From assembly GCF_001467025.1 (NCBI RefSeq), contig NZ_LNXV01000029.1:444105-508104 (forward strand): a stretch of DNA of 64,000 bases, given 5' to 3'. The translations under genes were made by a program, and so were the position numbers. Numbering within the stretch: the first letter of the stretch is position 1; every line of letters begins with the position of its first letter. Positions 8,822-18,419 of this stretch are shown one piece after another. Origin of the DNA: Legionella brunensis. GTDB taxonomy: Bacteria; Pseudomonadota; Gammaproteobacteria; Legionellales; Legionellaceae. A model generated the notes under the pieces. The model made no database searches, was not told where the DNA came from, and saw nothing but the letters and a program-made list of their open reading frames with translations.

Positions 8822-10240
8822 CTATTGAGCCGCATTTGCTGTACGTTCACGAATACGCTCTAAGCCCTGCTGTAAGCGTGTCAATGTCCGTTTTCTGCCT
8901 AATAAAGCAAGTGTTATATCGATTGCTGGGGACATGCTACTACCTGTTACAGCAACTCGCAACGGCTGTGCTATTTTACCCATATTAAGATCAAATTCTG
9001 CACTGACATCATTAATGCATTCTTGCAAACTATCTTTTTCCCAGTTCTCTAATTGACTAAGACGCTGAAAAAGCGCTTCCAGTGGTGCCAAGACAACAGG
9101 CCTTAAGTGTTTTTTTACTGCATCTTCGTCATACTCAATTTCATCTTGATAAAAATAAAGACTTTTCTCGCAAATTTCTACCAATGTTTTACAACGCTCC
9201 GCTTGCATTGTAACCAAATCTGCTAAACCCGGTCCTTGATCAAGATCGATATTTCGTTGAGCAAAATGCCATTGCAATGCCTTGGCAACTTCTTGTGGGG
9301 AGTCGCTTTTTTGATAATGCTGGTTTAACCAATTGAGTTTTTCATAATTGAAACTTGAAACGCCTCGACTAACATTCTTCAAATCAAAATGCTTAATCAT
9401 TTCAGCCACATTAAAAATTTCCTGGTCCCCATAAGACCAACCCAACCGCACTAGATAATTAAGTAAGGCATGGGGCAAAAATCCCAATTCTTTAAATTGC
9501 AATACACTAACCGCACCATGACGTTTGGAAAGACGTTTGCCATCATCCCCAAGAATCATGGGTAAATGGGCAAATATAGGAACTGGCGCATTAAGAGCTG
9601 TAAATAAATTAATTTGTCTAGGTGTATTATTGATATGATCATCACCGCGTATCACATGCGTAATTTGCATATCCCAATCATCGATCACTACGGCAAAATT
9701 ATAAGTGGGATGGCCATCCGAGCGCACCAATATCAAATCATCCAGCTCACTGTTATCAATATGAATGTCACCATAAACCTGATCAGTAAACGAGACTACA
9801 CCAGTTTTGGGGTTTTTAAACCGTATTACATGAGGGGCATTACTCGCTGGCAAATTTTTATCGCGACAATGACCATCATAGCGAGGCTTTTCTTTTGCTG
9901 CCAATTGGGCTTCACGTAATTCTTCTAAGCGTTCTTTACTACATTCACATCGATAAGCCTTACCTTCCTCTAATAATTTTTGAGCTATTTCCTGGTAACG
10001 GTCATAGCGCTTGGTCTGGTAAAAAGGACCTTCGTCATAATCCAAACCTAACCATTCCATCCCATCAAGAATAGCTTGTACTGATTCCTCGGTTGAGCGC
10101 TCTTGATCAGTATCTTCAATACGCAATATAAATTGGCCTTTATGATGTTTCGCGTATAACCAGGAAAACAAAGCAGTACGAACCCCACCAACATGCAAAA
10201 ATCCAGTTGGGCTGGGGGCAAAACGAGTTCTAACAACCAT
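8822..10240 (-). CDS. gltX: Glutamate--tRNA ligase
   Basis: GltX charges tRNA-Glu with glutamate in the cytosol. The start is set at ATG 10238-10240 (MVVRTRFAPSPTGFLHVGG), behind a GGAG ribosome-binding site, giving 472 residues, the usual length. The class I signatures are present: the HIGH-type sequence in PSPTGFLHVGG near the N-terminus and the KMSKS-type KRLSKRHG in the middle. The catalytic-domain motifs RIEDTDQERS and HVIRGDDHINNTPRQ also fit. It is a single gene, convergent with the effector-like gene and divergent from letS. Confidence 0.97.
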   Translation of the reverse strand: MVVRTRFAPSPTGFLHVGGVRTALFSWLYAKHHKGQFILRIEDTDQERSTEESVQAILDGMEWLGLDYDEGPFYQTKRYDRYQEIAQKLLEEGKAYRCECSKERLEELREAQLAAKEKPRYDGHCRDKNLPASNAPHVIRFKNPKTGVVSFTDQVYGDIHIDNSELDDLILVRSDGHPTYNFAVVIDDWDMQITHVIRGDDHINNTPRQINLFTALNAPVPIFAHLPMILGDDGKRLSKRHGAVSVLQFKELGFLPHALLNYLVRLGWSYGDQEIFNVAEMIKHFDLKNVSRGVSSFNYEKLNWLNQHYQKSDSPQEVAKALQWHFAQRNIDLDQGPGLADLVTMQAERCKTLVEICEKSLYFYQDEIEYDEDAVKKHLRPVVLAPLEALFQRLSQLENWEKDSLQECINDVSAEFDLNMGKIAQPLRVAVTGSSMSPAIDITLALLGRKRTLTRLQQGLERIRERTANAAQ

Positions 10241-10600
10241 TAAAAGCTCCGTTGTAAGCGGCTGAATAATCGAGCTATAATAGCCCACTTTACAAGCAAC
10301 GCAAAATAAACCATAAGGCTCTTTTTATATGCTTTTCCCTGCGGGGCTTCACCAGCTTGAGTCGACAAGACTTGATTTCAAGCATGAAAAATCAAGAGTA
10401 GTGACCCAAAATAGTGGAGACGCTTCGAAATTTGCTAAGCTTAAGCAAATGCGTTTTAATGTGGGTAACTTGTTTGTAAGAAATAACAAACCCTGTGTCC
10501 GTCAATCATGATGAATGACAAAACCAACTAAAAATTAAAACGTCTCATAGGGAACCACCGTGGCAACAATGTTTAAAATAACTTGTAGCGGGTGCCATTT
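10241..10600 (+). other. Structured intergenic region upstream of letS
   Basis: No convincing gene is present; a 60-codon frame at 10329-10511 has no ribosome-binding site and no recognisable similarity. Three hairpin-forming repeats follow one another: CTTGATT/AATCAAG at 10371-10377 and 10390-10396, ATTTGCT/AGCAAAT at 10430-10436 and 10444-10450, and GTTTGT/ACAAAC at 10472-10477 and 10486-10491. This could be a structured leader of letS or a small RNA. Confidence 0.4.
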
Positions 10601-13333
10601 ATGAAAAGACTTGGCATCAAATATCAGCTTCGAATCACCACTCTTATTCCAGTTTTTTTGGTTGCTCTCTTGTTTGCTGTATTTTATAACGGCCAATTTA
10701 ATAAAGATTTAAATCAACACATGTCCAGGCTTGGTGAAGCCTATATTCGCCAGCTCTTACCTGCAGCACAATTTGCCATGATGCGAAACGATAGCAGAAC
10801 TTTACAAGGTTTGATTAATGCATCCACTATTAATCCGGAAGTAAAAGCCCTGGCTTTCTACAATGCGCAAGGAGAGCTATTAGCCTATCGAGGAGGAAAA
10901 CACTCCATTCACAAACCCTTTAGGCCCCCTGAATTTACAGGTGATTATATTGAAAGTAAGCAAATCGAACCTTATACCATTAATTTTATAGCACCAATCA
11001 CTATTCCTAAATTTAACCTCTATTCGAGCCCCTTTAAAAAATCTTCTAACCCTACTTTACAAGCAGACGATATTTTAGGCTGGCTCTCACTTGATATTGA
11101 TACGCAATCAATGCTTATTAAACGCTATCAAATGTATATCGTGACAATTTTTATCACTCTTTTTGGTTTATTGATTAGTTTAACCATCCATTTCTTTTTA
11201 TCCAGACGCATTTATCTCCCTATTTCACGATTACGCCGCAGCATGAAACAGATTCTTAGTAATGAATTTGAAACACATATTAGTACAACAAGCACTGGTG
11301 AGTTGGGTCTCATTGAGAAAGGTTGCGCCCATCTACAAAAAGAGTATTTAAATACTTTGCGAGATTTAAACCATCATATTGAAGTAGCCACTGCAGATTT
11401 ACAGCAAAGCTTAGAGTTATTGGAAGAAAAAAACATAGAATTATCTTTAGAAAAAAAGAAATACGAAGAAAAAAGCAGGCAAAAATCAGAGTTCATTGCC
11501 AACATGAGTCACGAAATCCGCAACCCCATGAATGGAGTCATCGGTTTTACCAACGTTTTATTAGAATCTAAATTAGATAGCTTGCAATTAGATTACGTCA
11601 AGACCATCAAATCGTCTGCACAAGACTTACTAACAATCATCAATGACATTCTCGACTATTCTAAAATGGATGCAGGGAAACTGCACTTAGATTGCATTCC
11701 TTTGGATATCCGCGCTTGCATTGATGAAGTTTTAGCCTTGGCTGCTCCAAATGCCCATAAAAAAGGGCTTGATCTAATCCCTGCCACTGAAGTGAATGTC
11801 CCAAGAAAAGTACTTGGCGATCCAATTCGCATTAAGCAAATTATTACCAACCTGGTAAGTAATGCAATTAAGTTCACTGACCACGGTTACGTTTTGATTC
11901 GAACGGCAATTGAACAAGAGTCTGAAAAAGATTACACCTTGTGTTTATCAATCACCGATACTGGCATTGGTATTTCTCCTGAAGATCAGCCGAAACTATT
12001 CAATGCCTTTAATCAGGCAGATACGACAATAACGCGTCGATTTGGGGGATCAGGATTAGGCTTGGTTATTTGTAAAAAACTTACAGAGCAAATGCAAGGG
12101 CGAATTTCTTTCGTCAGTGAAATCAATAAAGGCTCAACATTTTCTGTGCGTATGAAACTTGAAAAACTGGCCGCTTATGAAGTTGAGAAAGAACAAAGTC
12201 ATCGTTTTGATAACCTCAAAGTACTTTGCTTTGATGACAATCCCTTATATCTGGAAGCCATGTGCAATGGGTTAGGCTTTTGGGGCATTGAATGTGTACA
12301 GATTTCGGCATTTAACCAACTAGAAAAAGCCTTCAAAGAGCATAGCGATTGTTCACTAGCTTTTATCAATGTTAATGAAGGTTGCGAAAAGCAAGTTGCT
12401 CAGGTTTTACGCAAAAAAACCATCCCTTGCGTACTGGTTTCTAAATGGGTAATTCATAATCCTCAAGCACTAGGGGCTAAAGCCTTCTTATTTAAGCCCA
12501 TTAGTATTCAAAAAATGCATGAAATTATTGAGTCGGTATTGAATGAAGCCTCACAAGCCTTAACAACCAATCATGAATTGGATAACTTGCGGGCTCAACT
12601 GCGCCTCTCTCATCCGGATATCCTCATTGCTGAGGACAATCCTGTGAACCGAATGTTATTAACCTCCCTATTACAAGAAAACTCTAATATTGAGACAGTC
12701 GATAATGGTGAAGAAGCTGTCAAAATTTGCCACAGCAAACGTTATCATGCCATTTTACTTGATTTGCAAATGCCCAAACTTAATGGTCTTGATGCTGCAC
12801 ACCTCATTCGCCATGAATCCATGCTAAACAAGCAAACTCCTATTATTGTCATTAGCGCTGATAGTAGTAATTTAAGTAAAGACAAACTCAAAAAAGCCGG
12901 TGTTGATTTTTGCTTACAAAAACCGATTGATGAAAAACAGTTGCTGACTTATTTGCTTCGTATCGTTAAAAAAGCTAAATCAGCGGCCATAGACTGGCAA
13001 ATGTGTGTGCAAAAAGTATCAGGAAATCAGGCTCTTGCTGAGGAATTCTTAAGCCGCTTTATACAGGAATTACGAAAAAATCGCGAAGAATTTATTCAAT
13101 TGTTACATGATAAAAATATTAAGGGATTAGAAAGCGCTGCTCACAAATTACATGGGGCTTGTTGTTTTTGTGGTGTTCCTCACTTGCAAACACAAGTTAC
13201 TCGTCTGGAAAAACAAGCAAAAACCGCTAAACAAGTCGATGATCTCAAAGATACTTTTGCCGAAATGATTCAAAGTATTGACGAGGTCATCGATGAATTT
13301 GACAATTTATATCAAACCAGTTCTTCTGACTGA
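10601..13333 (+). CDS. letS: Hybrid sensor histidine kinase LetS (BarA/GacS family)
   Basis: LetS senses metabolic state and phosphorylates LetA to switch Legionella to the transmissive phase via RsmY/Z and CsrA. I choose ATG 10601 (910 residues), 9 bases after a GCGGGTG element; a GTG lies 9 bases upstream. Order of parts: membrane segments at about 12-29 and 177-199 around a periplasmic domain, HAMP (200-250), HisKA with NMSHEIRNPMNG (His304), HATPase with GDPIRIKQIITNL and GGSGLGLVICK, a degenerate receiver (545-660), an intact receiver with LLDLQMP (Asp721), and an HPt domain with AAHKLHGA (His848). The first receiver lacks a clear phosphorylatable Asp. pfp follows after 20 bases. Confidence 0.95.
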   Translation: MKRLGIKYQLRITTLIPVFLVALLFAVFYNGQFNKDLNQHMSRLGEAYIRQLLPAAQFAMMRNDSRTLQGLINASTINPEVKALAFYNAQGELLAYRGGKHSIHKPFRPPEFTGDYIESKQIEPYTINFIAPITIPKFNLYSSPFKKSSNPTLQADDILGWLSLDIDTQSMLIKRYQMYIVTIFITLFGLLISLTIHFFLSRRIYLPISRLRRSMKQILSNEFETHISTTSTGELGLIEKGCAHLQKEYLNTLRDLNHHIEVATADLQQSLELLEEKNIELSLEKKKYEEKSRQKSEFIANMSHEIRNPMNGVIGFTNVLLESKLDSLQLDYVKTIKSSAQDLLTIINDILDYSKMDAGKLHLDCIPLDIRACIDEVLALAAPNAHKKGLDLIPATEVNVPRKVLGDPIRIKQIITNLVSNAIKFTDHGYVLIRTAIEQESEKDYTLCLSITDTGIGISPEDQPKLFNAFNQADTTITRRFGGSGLGLVICKKLTEQMQGRISFVSEINKGSTFSVRMKLEKLAAYEVEKEQSHRFDNLKVLCFDDNPLYLEAMCNGLGFWGIECVQISAFNQLEKAFKEHSDCSLAFINVNEGCEKQVAQVLRKKTIPCVLVSKWVIHNPQALGAKAFLFKPISIQKMHEIIESVLNEASQALTTNHELDNLRAQLRLSHPDILIAEDNPVNRMLLTSLLQENSNIETVDNGEEAVKICHSKRYHAILLDLQMPKLNGLDAAHLIRHESMLNKQTPIIVISADSSNLSKDKLKKAGVDFCLQKPIDEKQLLTYLLRIVKKAKSAAIDWQMCVQKVSGNQALAEEFLSRFIQELRKNREEFIQLLHDKNIKGLESAAHKLHGACCFCGVPHLQTQVTRLEKQAKTAKQVDDLKDTFAEMIQSIDEVIDEFDNLYQTSSSD

Positions 13334-13353
13334 ATTTATATCACGGAGAAAAT

Positions 13354-14589
13354 ATGTCCATTAAAAATGCAATCTATGCACAATCTGGTGGTGTTACTGC
13401 AGTTATTAATGCCTCGGCTTGTGGGGTCATTCAAACAGCAAGGCTGCACCCCGAAAAAATTGGAAAAGTCTACGCAGCACAGAATGGCATTATCGGTGCC
13501 TTGAATGAATTATTAATTGATACTTCTTTAGAAACTGATGAAGATATTGCCAAACTTTTGCATACCCCCTCAGGCGCTTTTGGCTCATGCCGCTACAAAT
13601 TAAAAGATAGCGGTCCAGAATACGAACGATTAATCGAAGTATTTAAAGCACATAAGATTGGTTATTTCTTTTATAATGGTGGCGGCGACTCTCAAGATAC
13701 CGCTTATAAGATATCAAAATTAGGCAGTGAAATGGGTTATCCAATCACCTGCATTGGTATACCCAAAACAGTTGATAACGATTTACCTTTCACCGATGCT
13801 TGTCCAGGTTTTGGTTCTGTTGCCAAATATGTAGCGATATCTACTTTAGAAGCAGGGTTTGATGTTGCCTCGATGGCAGCATCTTCAACTAAAGTTTTTA
13901 TTCTCGAAGTCATGGGACGTCATGCGGGATGGATAGCAGCTGCTAGTGGTTTAGCCGGACGCAACAAAGAAGAGCCACCCCATATTATTTTATTCCCGGA
14001 AATTCCTTTTAAACAGCAAAATTTCCTCAATAAGGTAGATGAATGTGTTAAAAAATACGGCTATTGCGTAATCGTGGTTTCCGAAGGTATTCGCAATGAG
14101 ACTGGGCAGTTTTTAAGTGACGCAGGCCTAAGAGATGCCTTTGGCCATGCTCAATTAGGTGGTGTAGCACCTGTTATTGCACAATTAGTTAAAAGCGCAT
14201 TGGGGTATAAATATCATTGGGCTGTTGCTGACTATCTACAACGTGCAGCAAGACACATTGCTTCTCAAGTAGATCTTGAACAAGCTTATGCTTTAGGTAA
14301 AGCAGCGGTTGAATTGGCTTTAAGCGGTCATAATGCAATTATGCCTATCATCAAGCGTGAGCAAGACTCTCCCTATCGCTGGTCAATTGGACATGTTGCT
14401 TTGGCTGATGTGGCCAATCAAGAAAAAACTATGCCTGATAACTTTATCAGTGAAGATGGTATGGGTATCACTGATCATTGCCGCCGCTATTTAGAGCCCT
14501 TGATTCAAGGTGAAGCTTACCCGCCCTATCAAAATGGCTTACCTATTTATGTACGTCTTAAGAATGAACTGGTAGCACAGAAGCTATAA
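13354..14589 (+). CDS. pfp: Pyrophosphate--fructose 6-phosphate 1-phosphotransferase
   Basis: The 411-residue enzyme interconverts fructose 6-phosphate and fructose 1,6-bisphosphate. The motif PKTVDNDLP (137-145) has the Lys that marks PPi-dependent enzymes, and MGRHAGWIAA (187-196) is the usual sugar-phosphate-binding segment. The phosphate-donor loop reads GGGDS (109-113): the second Asp that blocks ATP is kept, but the position that is usually Asp in GGDDS is Gly. A GGAG site precedes the ATG, 20 bases after letS, so co-transcription is possible. A stem-loop follows the stop. Confidence 0.92.
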   Translation: MSIKNAIYAQSGGVTAVINASACGVIQTARLHPEKIGKVYAAQNGIIGALNELLIDTSLETDEDIAKLLHTPSGAFGSCRYKLKDSGPEYERLIEVFKAHKIGYFFYNGGGDSQDTAYKISKLGSEMGYPITCIGIPKTVDNDLPFTDACPGFGSVAKYVAISTLEAGFDVASMAASSTKVFILEVMGRHAGWIAAASGLAGRNKEEPPHIILFPEIPFKQQNFLNKVDECVKKYGYCVIVVSEGIRNETGQFLSDAGLRDAFGHAQLGGVAPVIAQLVKSALGYKYHWAVADYLQRAARHIASQVDLEQAYALGKAAVELALSGHNAIMPIIKREQDSPYRWSIGHVALADVANQEKTMPDNFISEDGMGITDHCRRYLEPLIQGEAYPPYQNGLPIYVRLKNELVAQKL

Positions 14590-14595
14590 AATATA

Positions 14596-14624
14596 GCCCG
14601 TATGAAACACAGTTTGATACGGGC
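14596..14624 (+). terminator. Stem-loop terminator after pfp
   Basis: A perfect 8-bp inverted repeat GCCCGTAT / ATACGGGC with a 13-base loop begins 6 bases after the pfp stop. The downstream sequence is only moderately T-rich (ACTTGTTTTA). It lies between the convergent pfp and pilin genes. Confidence 0.55.
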
Positions 14625-14699
14625 ATGCTTACTTGTTTTATCCGTAATTCAAATATCACTTATGAGCTTCACGGTCAAAACCGCGAGATTTGAATCCTT

Positions 14700-15107
14700 T
14701 TATCGACAACCTGAAGGACGATATTTCTCTTCCAATGTACCTCCAGTGCAGGTCCAGGTCAGCTCGCCATTTGTCCTCATGGTTGGCGTTAGCAAAAGCG
14801 TGCCATCACCTGCTTCAGGGGTATAAGTAATTGTGATTACACCTTTATCACCAATGGTAATAGACTTAACATTAGAAGTAGGAGGAGGACTAGTATAACC
14901 GGTCACCTCTTGACTGGTAGGCAAAGTATGTTTAGCCATGGCGGCTTCCGTCACTGCAATTTTTGCAGGAGATGCCAAATTTAATCCCTCAATAACTTTC
15001 GCTCTTACTATATGTTGTCTATAGGCAGGCACAGCAACAGATATCAGAATACCTAAAATTGCTATCACGATCATTAACTCTATAAGCGTGAATCCTCTAT
15101 CTTTCAT
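14700..15107 (-). CDS. Type IV pilin (major-pilin type)
   Basis: The 135-residue prepilin has a five-residue leader ending in Gly (MKDRG) and then [24 protein letters not shown]. Cleavage by PilD before the Phe and the conserved Glu at mature position 5 fit a class IVa pilin. Two Cys near the end (WTCTGG and SGCR) would form the C-terminal disulfide loop. A strong AAGGAGA site precedes the ATG. The gene is monocistronic and convergent with pfp. I found no clear sigma-54 promoter (GG-N10-GC type) upstream. The product is a fibre subunit for adhesion, twitching or DNA uptake. Confidence 0.93.
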   Translation of the reverse strand: MKDRGFTLIELMIVIAILGILISVAVPAYRQHIVRAKVIEGLNLASPAKIAVTEAAMAKHTLPTSQEVTGYTSPPPTSNVKSITIGDKGVITITYTPEAGDGTLLLTPTMRTNGELTWTCTGGTLEEKYRPSGCR

Positions 15108-15436
15108 ACCATCTCCTTAGGATACTATGAGGTGTCTTTACCATTTCGCTAGCTTGTCCTAGACAGTCGGTAAACAGCTCCCCTTAAAATTTAAAGAAGA
15201 TATCATAGCTTATGGGATAATTCATTGAAAAAATTATTGTGGTAATCTAATAAACCATCATTAATCAAATAATTCATATATTACTCTTTAAGTAAAAATT
15301 ATTTGCTATAAATAATTTGATAATACGATTATCATGACAACTCACTAAGGCCGTTTACATTTGCTAATTATTAGAAATATAAACAGATCTTGGATTTATT
15401 AGGTATACTTTATTAATGCAAAATTAGAGAATTTCC
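15108..15436. promoter_or_regulatory. Divergent AT-rich promoter region (pilin / bolA)
   Basis: This 329-base gap holds no gene. It contains an 8-bp hairpin AAATTATT / AATAATTT (15296-15303 and 15311-15318) and a GATAAT-acg-ATTATC palindrome (15319-15333), a possible repressor site. A TATACT hexamer at 15404-15409, 28 bases before the bolA ATG, is a candidate -10 without a good -35. Confidence 0.35.
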
Positions 15437-15754
15437 ATGAAACGAGAAGAACGGATCGCTAAGTTAATCACTACCCATTTAACAACTTCTCATTTTTTAA
15501 TTGAGAATGAGTCCAATAAGCATCATGTACCAGAGGGATCAGAAACTCATTTTAAGGTTCTCATTGTTGCTGAAGCATTTAAAGAGATGACGATGCTCAA
15601 CCGCCACCGTACTATCAATACGTTGTTGGCTGATGAGTTAAAAACTGGATTACATGCTTTAAGTTTGCATTTATATACTTCAGAAGAATGGGAACGCTGC
15701 CAACAAAAAACACAAACCTCACCTGCTTGCCGAGATGGGTATCGTCATGGATAA
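15437..15754 (+). CDS. bolA: BolA family protein
   Basis: The 105-residue protein matches BolA: an N-terminal helix (KREERIAKLITTHL), the conserved HFKVLIVAEAF strand and the RHRTINTLLADEL helix with the invariant His. BolA proteins bind Fe-S clusters with monothiol glutaredoxins and affect stationary-phase morphology and envelope genes. It overlaps yjbQ by 8 bases, so the two are translationally coupled. The C-terminal tail (QQKTQTSPACRDGYRHG) runs past the usual end of the fold. Confidence 0.9.
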   Translation: MKREERIAKLITTHLTTSHFLIENESNKHHVPEGSETHFKVLIVAEAFKEMTMLNRHRTINTLLADELKTGLHALSLHLYTSEEWERCQQKTQTSPACRDGYRHG

Positions 15755-16184
15755 ACAAACCCCTCTTTATTGGCAAACTGAATGTATTTTGGCAATGAAG
15801 TCTCGAGGATTCCATCTTATTACAGAAGAATTAAAACCTACCCTCGCTACAATCCCAATGATAAAGAAAGGATTGGCTCATTTCTTTCTTCAACACACAT
15901 CAGCCTCGCTAGCTATTAGTGAAAATACTTGTGCCGATGTACGCCTCGATTTAGAAGCTCATTTTAATAACACAGTTCCTGAGGATAACAGTCTTTATCG
16001 CCATACTCTTGAGGGTGAGGATGATATGCCAGCGCATATTAAAAATGTTTTGTTGGGCTCAAGCCTTACCCTCCCTGTCACAGAGGGCAAATTAGCCCTT
16101 GGACAATGGCAAGGAATTTACTTATGCGAACATCGCAATAAAGCCCCTGCACGGCGAATTATTCTTACCGTGCATGGTATTTAG
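15747..16184 (+). CDS. yjbQ: YjbQ/UPF0047 family protein
   Basis: The protein carries the family signature HTSASLAISEN and the conserved DVRLDLEAHFN and LALGQWQGIYLCEHR segments. E. coli YjbQ has weak thiamine-phosphate synthase activity; the physiological role is unclear. Two in-frame ATGs exist, at 15735 and 15747. I prefer 15747 (145 residues, MDKQTPLYWQ) because GGG lies 7 bases before it. The gene overlaps the end of bolA and has no terminator between. Confidence 0.88.
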   Translation: MDKQTPLYWQTECILAMKSRGFHLITEELKPTLATIPMIKKGLAHFFLQHTSASLAISENTCADVRLDLEAHFNNTVPEDNSLYRHTLEGEDDMPAHIKNVLLGSSLTLPVTEGKLALGQWQGIYLCEHRNKAPARRIILTVHGI

Positions 16185-16193
16185 CTTTTTAAT

Positions 16194-16583
16194 TTATTGC
16201 GGCGCCATACCTCTTGTTCGCTCTGGCGCGGGTTCATTGAGTAATGGAACAACCGTATTTGACAAGTGAAGTACTGCATCAACAGCGAGTGCAGCTCCTG
16301 GCACCTCAGAACAACCCAGAGTTGTCATCCCCGCATAAATTGCTCCTAGTCTAACAGTATTAATAAACGAAGAGCCTGTGGTAGTTAAGAGATTAGCGGT
16401 GTCACTTAAAGCAAAATAACTTACACCGTGAACAAGCATGTCTAAACCAAATTCAGCTACACTAGCTTCAGGATTCGTCAGTAAATTATAAGCTGCGCCC
16501 CCAAATGCAACTAAATTAACTACCTGCATACCCCCACTAACAATACTTTTACGATTAAATGAATCTTTAAACAACCTAAACAT
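16194..16583 (-). CDS. Small hypothetical membrane protein
   Basis: The 129-residue protein starts MFRLFKDSFNRKS behind an AAGGAAA site. It has several moderately hydrophobic, Gly/Ala-rich stretches (VVNLVAFGGAAYNLL, GVSYFALSD, LGAIYAGMTTLG, GAALAVDAVLHL) that could be three or four membrane segments. No signal peptide or motif is recognised. It is convergent with yjbQ, with only 9 bases between stops. The function is unknown. Confidence 0.6.
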   Translation of the reverse strand: MFRLFKDSFNRKSIVSGGMQVVNLVAFGGAAYNLLTNPEASVAEFGLDMLVHGVSYFALSDTANLLTTTGSSFINTVRLGAIYAGMTTLGCSEVPGAALAVDAVLHLSNTVVPLLNEPAPERTRGMAPQ

Positions 16584-17001
16584 AATTTTTCCTTAAATTA
16601 ATCAAGCGCTTCTATTTAACAAAAATGTTATTGAAGATACAAGCACGTTGAAAAATAAATTTTTAAACAGATAGGTTTAAAATTAAATTCATTTATAAAT
16701 TCATAATGATGCGACATTCTCAATCAAAATCCGGTTGATTGTTTACCGTTTAAAATTCTACCAAGACCCCGCAGTCTTTTTCGCAGCGAGGATTGGTAAT
16801 CATTGCAATAATCCACCTGCGATAACCAAAACCATCTCCCGCAGCAAATGACCGCGGGATCCAATATTTTTATGCCTACTTTCAATAGAAGGATTTGATC
16901 TAGAAAGAAATTTTTATGAAACACCAGAGCAATACTTTCCATAGATTCCATCCTTCCCTATAATGTCTATCTTTTTGCCAATTATCTTATCGGAACTGTT
17001 T
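16584..17001. repeat. Gene-free region with decayed REP-like palindromic element
   Basis: No gene is seen in this 418-base gap. Around 16830-16862 the minus strand reads GATCCCGCGGTC, then TTTGCTGCGGGAGATGG. This is a GC-rich island in AT-rich DNA, similar to a stretch near 33760-33785 (GGTC-TTTGCCGCGGGAG). CCCGC/GCGGG arms can pair. It looks like a worn copy of a dispersed palindromic repeat. Confidence 0.35.
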
Positions 17002-18402
17002 ATGAAAGCATGGTCTTCGGAAAAAATCTCTGTACTCGCTTTAGTATTGTTAATTACTGGGGCCATTGACAGTATCCGTAATTTACCAGCCACCGCACTT
17101 TTTGGATCCTCATTAATTTTCTTTTTTGCTTTTTCGGCAATCGTTTTTCTTATTCCGGTTGCATTGGTTTCAGCGGAGCTTTCCTCAACCTGGTCAGAGG
17201 AAGAAGGGGGAGTGTATAGTTGGGTGAAACACGCCTTTGGTGATAGCGTAGCATTTTTGACAATCTGGCTACAGTGGATTAATACCATGGTTTGGTATCC
17301 AACAATTTTATCATTCATTGCTGGAACCTTAGCCTATTTAGTCAATCCTGCTTTAGCCCAAAATAAATATTATTTAATCTCCGTTATTCTGGTTGTTTTT
17401 TGGTCCCTGACTTTTTTAGGGCTTGCAGGTCTGCGAGCTTCTGCAGCTTTTGCTAGTTTTTGTGCTGTCATTGGCATGATTTTACCCATGGGATTTATAA
17501 TTTCGCTAGCAATAATTTGGCTTATTAAGGGGAATCCATTAGCCATTGATTTAAGTTTCCACAGTTTATTTCCCCATTGGAAAGACAGCCAATCGTGGGT
17601 CTCATTAACAGCTATTATGACCTCTTTTCTTGGGATGGAACTTGCTGCAGTTCATGTTCGCAACGTTCGTGACCCACAACGCAATTTTCCCAAGGCCATG
17701 TTTTTTTCAGTTTTGCTAATTTTAACAACAATGATTTTTGGCTCCCTTGCCATCGCTTTTGTGCTACCTCAAGAAAAAATTAGTTTAGTAGATGGTGTGA
17801 TGCAAGCATTCACTAATTTTTTTCAAGCTTACCATTTAACAGGGTTAATGCCTTTGATTGTTATTCTCTTATTACTGGGTAGCCTGGGAAGTATGGTCAA
17901 TTGGATTATCTCGCCAGCCAAAGGCTTACTGCTCGCTGCAGACAATGGTTTCTTGCCTCATTGGCTTTATCGTTTGAACCATCATGGTATTGCATCGCGG
18001 ATTCTAATTCTGCAGGCTATCTTAGTAACTTTACTTTGTAGCGGTTTCCTATTATTTCCCAGTGTAAATGCCATTTATTGGCTATTTACTGACTTGAGCA
18101 CAGAGTTGTATATTATGATGTATGTTCTGATGTTTTTAGCAGCTTGGCACTCTAAAAGGAAATTCGCACAGCTACCTCGTACTTTTGTTATTCCTGGTGG
18201 GAAATTTGGCTATTACCTGACCTGTATTTTAGGTTTAGCCGGTTGTTTGATTACATTGTTTGTTGGATTTATTCCACCTGAGAGTAGCATGGAGATGGGA
18301 GGAGCGGGCCACTTTCGCGTCGTTTTTGCAAGTGGTATTTTATTGATGATTTTTCCGGCCTTGCTATTGTATTTGCGTAAAAGAAGAATCGATAAAAACT
18401 AA
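17002..18402 (+). CDS. APC-family amino acid permease / antiporter
   Basis: The protein has about 12 hydrophobic segments and the APC-type N-terminus: ISVLALVLLITGAIDSIRNLPATALFG in segment 1, and LVSAELSSTW followed by EEGGVYSWVKHAFG in segments 2-3. It is closest to the GadC/YjeM-type exchangers that swap amino acids across the inner membrane. I place the start at ATG 17002 (MKAWSSEKIS, 466 residues); an ATG at 16963 would add 13 residues. It is 17 bases upstream of pheA and may be co-transcribed. A substrate such as glutamate or an aromatic amino acid cannot be read from the sequence. Confidence 0.85.
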   Translation: MKAWSSEKISVLALVLLITGAIDSIRNLPATALFGSSLIFFFAFSAIVFLIPVALVSAELSSTWSEEEGGVYSWVKHAFGDSVAFLTIWLQWINTMVWYPTILSFIAGTLAYLVNPALAQNKYYLISVILVVFWSLTFLGLAGLRASAAFASFCAVIGMILPMGFIISLAIIWLIKGNPLAIDLSFHSLFPHWKDSQSWVSLTAIMTSFLGMELAAVHVRNVRDPQRNFPKAMFFSVLLILTTMIFGSLAIAFVLPQEKISLVDGVMQAFTNFFQAYHLTGLMPLIVILLLLGSLGSMVNWIISPAKGLLLAADNGFLPHWLYRLNHHGIASRILILQAILVTLLCSGFLLFPSVNAIYWLFTDLSTELYIMMYVLMFLAAWHSKRKFAQLPRTFVIPGGKFGYYLTCILGLAGCLITLFVGFIPPESSMEMGGAGHFRVVFASGILLMIFPALLLYLRKRRIDKN

Positions 18403-18419
18403 CTGATAGGGAGCATGTC

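Noticed and set aside
10329..10511. 60-codon plus-strand frame between gltX and letS
   Set aside because: No ribosome-binding site, no recognisable similarity, and it coincides with a row of hairpins, so it is more likely non-coding.
14602..14826. 74-codon plus-strand frame after pfp
   Set aside because: It begins inside the terminator stem and overlaps the convincing pilin gene on the other strand.
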